Positions 6,601 to 7,778 of a stretch of DNA of 7,778 nt are shown here, piece by piece. Both the position numbers and the translations under genes were made by a program. The number at the start of each line of letters is the position of its first letter. Position 1 is the stretch's first letter. Source of the DNA: Pseudolabrys sp. GTDB taxonomy: Bacteria > Pseudomonadota > Alphaproteobacteria > Rhizobiales > Xanthobacteraceae. The notes under the pieces are model-generated. The model saw only the letters and a program-made list of their open reading frames with translations. It was not told the origin of the DNA and ran no database searches. The stretch spans positions 14,339-22,116 of the forward strand of contig JAQSCR010000402.1 in assembly GCA_029945495.1 (NCBI GenBank), written 5' to 3'.

Positions 6601-6701
6601 CTTTGGCCGCTAGCGACGAAACTACCTACGGAAACAACGAAACACTGCGTCTGAACCATAGATCGCCTTTCGATCGTCGAGATAGATAGATTGATAATGA
6701 G

Positions 6702-6777
6702 CGCGGCGCTTGACGGCGAGGCTAAAGCGCCTTTTGTATAGAATATAGGACAAAGTCGGTCCGTCAAGCATGCCGCG
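6702..6777. promoter_or_regulatory. Divergent promoter region with nested inverted repeat
   Basis: Between the ATPase (-) and the racemase-fold gene (+). GCTTGACGG (6708-6716) and its exact complement CCGTCAAGC (6761-6769) are 9-bp arms. After a 2-nt bulge (AT, 6770-6771) symmetry continues for 6 bp (CGCGGC 6702-6707 with GCCGCG 6772-6777). Each arm carries TTGACG, a -35-like hexamer pointing inward on its own strand. At the exact centre is the imperfect palindrome TTGTATAGAA (6734-6743). A -10 TATTCT lies 16 nt from the -strand -35; on the + strand no good -10 sits at normal spacing. It resembles overlapping face-to-face promoters with an operator in the middle. Symmetry is observed; regulation is inferred. 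Confidence 0.4.
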
Positions 6778-6791
6778 GGTGAGAGAGCCGA

Positions 6792-7559
6792 ATGGTTGAG
6801 TACGCGAGAAAAGGGCTGATAGGACTTCTAACGCCTCAGGCCAACACAACGGTCGAACCGGAATTTTCAATTCTGATGCGGCCAGGCTACGCGTTTCTCA
6901 ATGCACGTCTCGTCAGTAACAAGCCTACAATTGAAAGCCGCCTTGGCGATTATTTTGATGAGATGGGTGATACGACCAAACAATTCGCCAACGCGCCGAT
7001 AGGCGCCTATGCCTTTGCCTGTACCGGCGTGTCGTATCTGCAAGGCATTGATCGAGAGCGAACGGCCGTCGAAGCCATTCAAGCAGCACGCGGCCGGCCA
7101 TTCCTGACAGCCGGACGATCGGTCGCGGATGCCCTGCAAACACTTGGCGCTCTGCGCATCGGTCTCGTCTCGCCATATCCACCTGCCCTGACTGAAGCAA
7201 GTATCGGCTATTGGCAAGGCCACGGATTCGAGGTTGCGGCGGTCTCAACCGCATTTAACGACGCCAGCGCCTTTCATCCGATCTACAGTCTTGCCGCATC
7301 GACGGCCGAGGCAGCGCTGGCCGACGTGTCTGATAAAGCCGTCGACGCAATCGTGATGCTCGGGACTGGAATGCCGACGCTCGGCCCCATCCTCGCCCAT
7401 GCAGCCATATCTGAATTGCCAGTATTGTCATGCATGTCCGCTCTGGCGTGGCGCACACTCACTGTGTTCGATCCCAGCCTGAGAGAGATTGCTGCGCTAC
7501 GCCGTTATCTCGCTGGCGAGGGCTGGCGCGAACGCTACACAGCCACCATTACTCCTTGA
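6792..7559 (+). CDS. Maleate isomerase/arylmalonate decarboxylase superfamily protein (Asp/Glu racemase fold)
   Basis: A 255-residue cytoplasmic enzyme of the superfamily that isomerises maleate to fumarate, decarboxylates arylmalonates or racemises acidic substrates without a cofactor. ATG 6792 follows a GAGAG-like ribosome site. The N-terminal GLLTPQANTTVEPE (residues 11-24) matches the maleate isomerase 'PSxNT..E' carboxylate-binding segment. C77 in FACTGVSY corresponds to the first catalytic Cys of maleate isomerases (Gly74 in Bordetella arylmalonate decarboxylase, from memory). IGLVSPYPPALTEASIGYWQGHGFEV is the normal mid-protein segment. The second active-site segment reads MLGTGMPTL (189-197), with G191/T192 where the family has its second Cys. 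C214, in PVLSCMSALAW, is a further cysteine. The reaction is therefore open. It is divergent from the transporter ATPase, and a role in the same pathway as the monooxygenase is inference. Confidence 0.85.
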   Translation: MVEYARKGLIGLLTPQANTTVEPEFSILMRPGYAFLNARLVSNKPTIESRLGDYFDEMGDTTKQFANAPIGAYAFACTGVSYLQGIDRERTAVEAIQAARGRPFLTAGRSVADALQTLGALRIGLVSPYPPALTEASIGYWQGHGFEVAAVSTAFNDASAFHPIYSLAASTAEAALADVSDKAVDAIVMLGTGMPTLGPILAHAAISELPVLSCMSALAWRTLTVFDPSLREIAALRRYLAGEGWRERYTATITP

Positions 7560-7583
7560 TCGCCTTGGTCGACCGCAATTTTC

Positions 7584-7603
7584 GCGCGCGCCGCCACGCG
7601 CAC
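7584..7603 (-). terminator. GC hairpin between convergent genes, possible terminator
   Basis: GCGCGCG (7584-7590) and CGCGCAC (7597-7603) with a 6-nt loop. Seven pairs form in - strand RNA, one of them G-U; there is a C-A mismatch in + strand RNA. It sits in the 57-bp gap between the stops of the racemase-fold gene and the cytochrome. There is no good U-tract downstream on either strand (A-rich on both), so an intrinsic terminator is only possible. Confidence 0.25.
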
Positions 7604-7616
7604 TAAAAGGAAGAAA

Positions 7617-7778
7617 CTACTCAAGATAATTGAGATAAGCAGCGACTGCCGTAATCTGTGCCTTAGTCAGGTTGTGCGCAATCGGCTGCATGATCGCTGA
7701 TGCGTCCGGTTTTGCCGGATCCTGACCCCGCTCTGAGCTCCAGTTCACCAATTTGTTTAAGATGTAGTCGTTGAGCTG
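7617..7778 (-). CDS. c-type cytochrome, C-terminal fragment (5' end outside window)
   Basis: An open - strand frame of 53 codons plus TAG runs off the right edge. The translated end includes QLNDYILNKLVNW, then SAIMQPIAHNLTKAQ, then ITAVAAYLNYLE before the stop. A methionine in 'M..IA..LT..Q..AVAAYL..L' is the hallmark of the last helix of class I (c553/cytochrome c4-like) cytochromes, where Met is the distal haem ligand. The haem-binding CxxCH would lie upstream, outside the window, as would any signal peptide. It would act in the periplasm as an electron carrier or as a subunit of a dehydrogenase. It is convergent with the racemase-fold gene, so it is probably a separate operon. Whether it is a free cytochrome or part of a larger multihaem or fused protein cannot be seen. 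Confidence 0.75.
   Translation of the reverse strand, partial: QLNDYILNKLVNWSSERGQDPAKPDASAIMQPIAHNLTKAQITAVAAYLNYLE

Noticed and set aside
3711..7559. Nicotinate catabolic genes (nicC-like monooxygenase plus nicE-like maleate isomerase)
   Set aside because: Gene types are suggestive, but the isomerase homologue lacks the second catalytic cysteine and the other pathway genes (nicD, nicF, nicX) are not in the window, so no symbols are assigned.

Overview
The window looks like a catabolic and transport region of a GC-rich alphaproteobacterium, probably of the order Hyphomicrobiales (Bradyrhizobium or Xanthobacteraceae-like). This is inferred from the GC-ending codons, the many uptake ABC transporters, and a CTTGAC-type -35 element; no marker gene is present to fix the taxon.

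Layout. (1) Bases 1-2408, + strand: the tail of a branched-chain amino-acid/amide-type ABC transporter operon. It holds a LivF-type ATPase (5' end outside the window), a LivK-type periplasmic binding protein, and an NAD-type short-chain dehydrogenase 22 bp further on. The 5' end of the dehydrogenase mRNA is unusually structured. (2) Bases 2409-2587: a non-coding seam between two modules. (3) Bases 2588-6600: a complete NitT/TauT-type ABC importer, all on the - strand but split in two. The Tat-exported binding protein (2588-3592) is separated from the ATPase/permease pair (4929-6600) by a FAD-dependent aromatic-type monooxygenase on the + strand (3711-4916). (4) Bases 6792-7559, + strand: an enzyme of the maleate isomerase/arylmalonate decarboxylase (Asp/Glu racemase-like) superfamily, divergent from the ATPase. 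(5) Bases 7617-7778, - strand: the C-terminus of a c-type cytochrome, cut by the window edge.

How the parts may work together (inference): the second module looks like an uptake and degradation unit. An ABC importer would bring in a small organic acid or (hetero)aromatic compound, the flavoprotein would hydroxylate it, and the racemase-fold enzyme would isomerise, racemise or decarboxylate an acidic intermediate. The first module is a second, unrelated importer with its own dehydrogenase. No regulator is encoded here, but both divergent intergenic regions (3593-3710 and 6601-6791) carry symmetric sequences that could be operators.

The points most worth checking are: the racemase-fold enzyme appears to keep only one of the family's two active-site cysteine positions; a large nested inverted repeat lies between the ATPase and that gene; and three copies of one 9-mer or its complement could form alternative hairpins around the start of the dehydrogenase. 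I see no tRNA, rRNA, CRISPR array, insertion sequence or phage gene.
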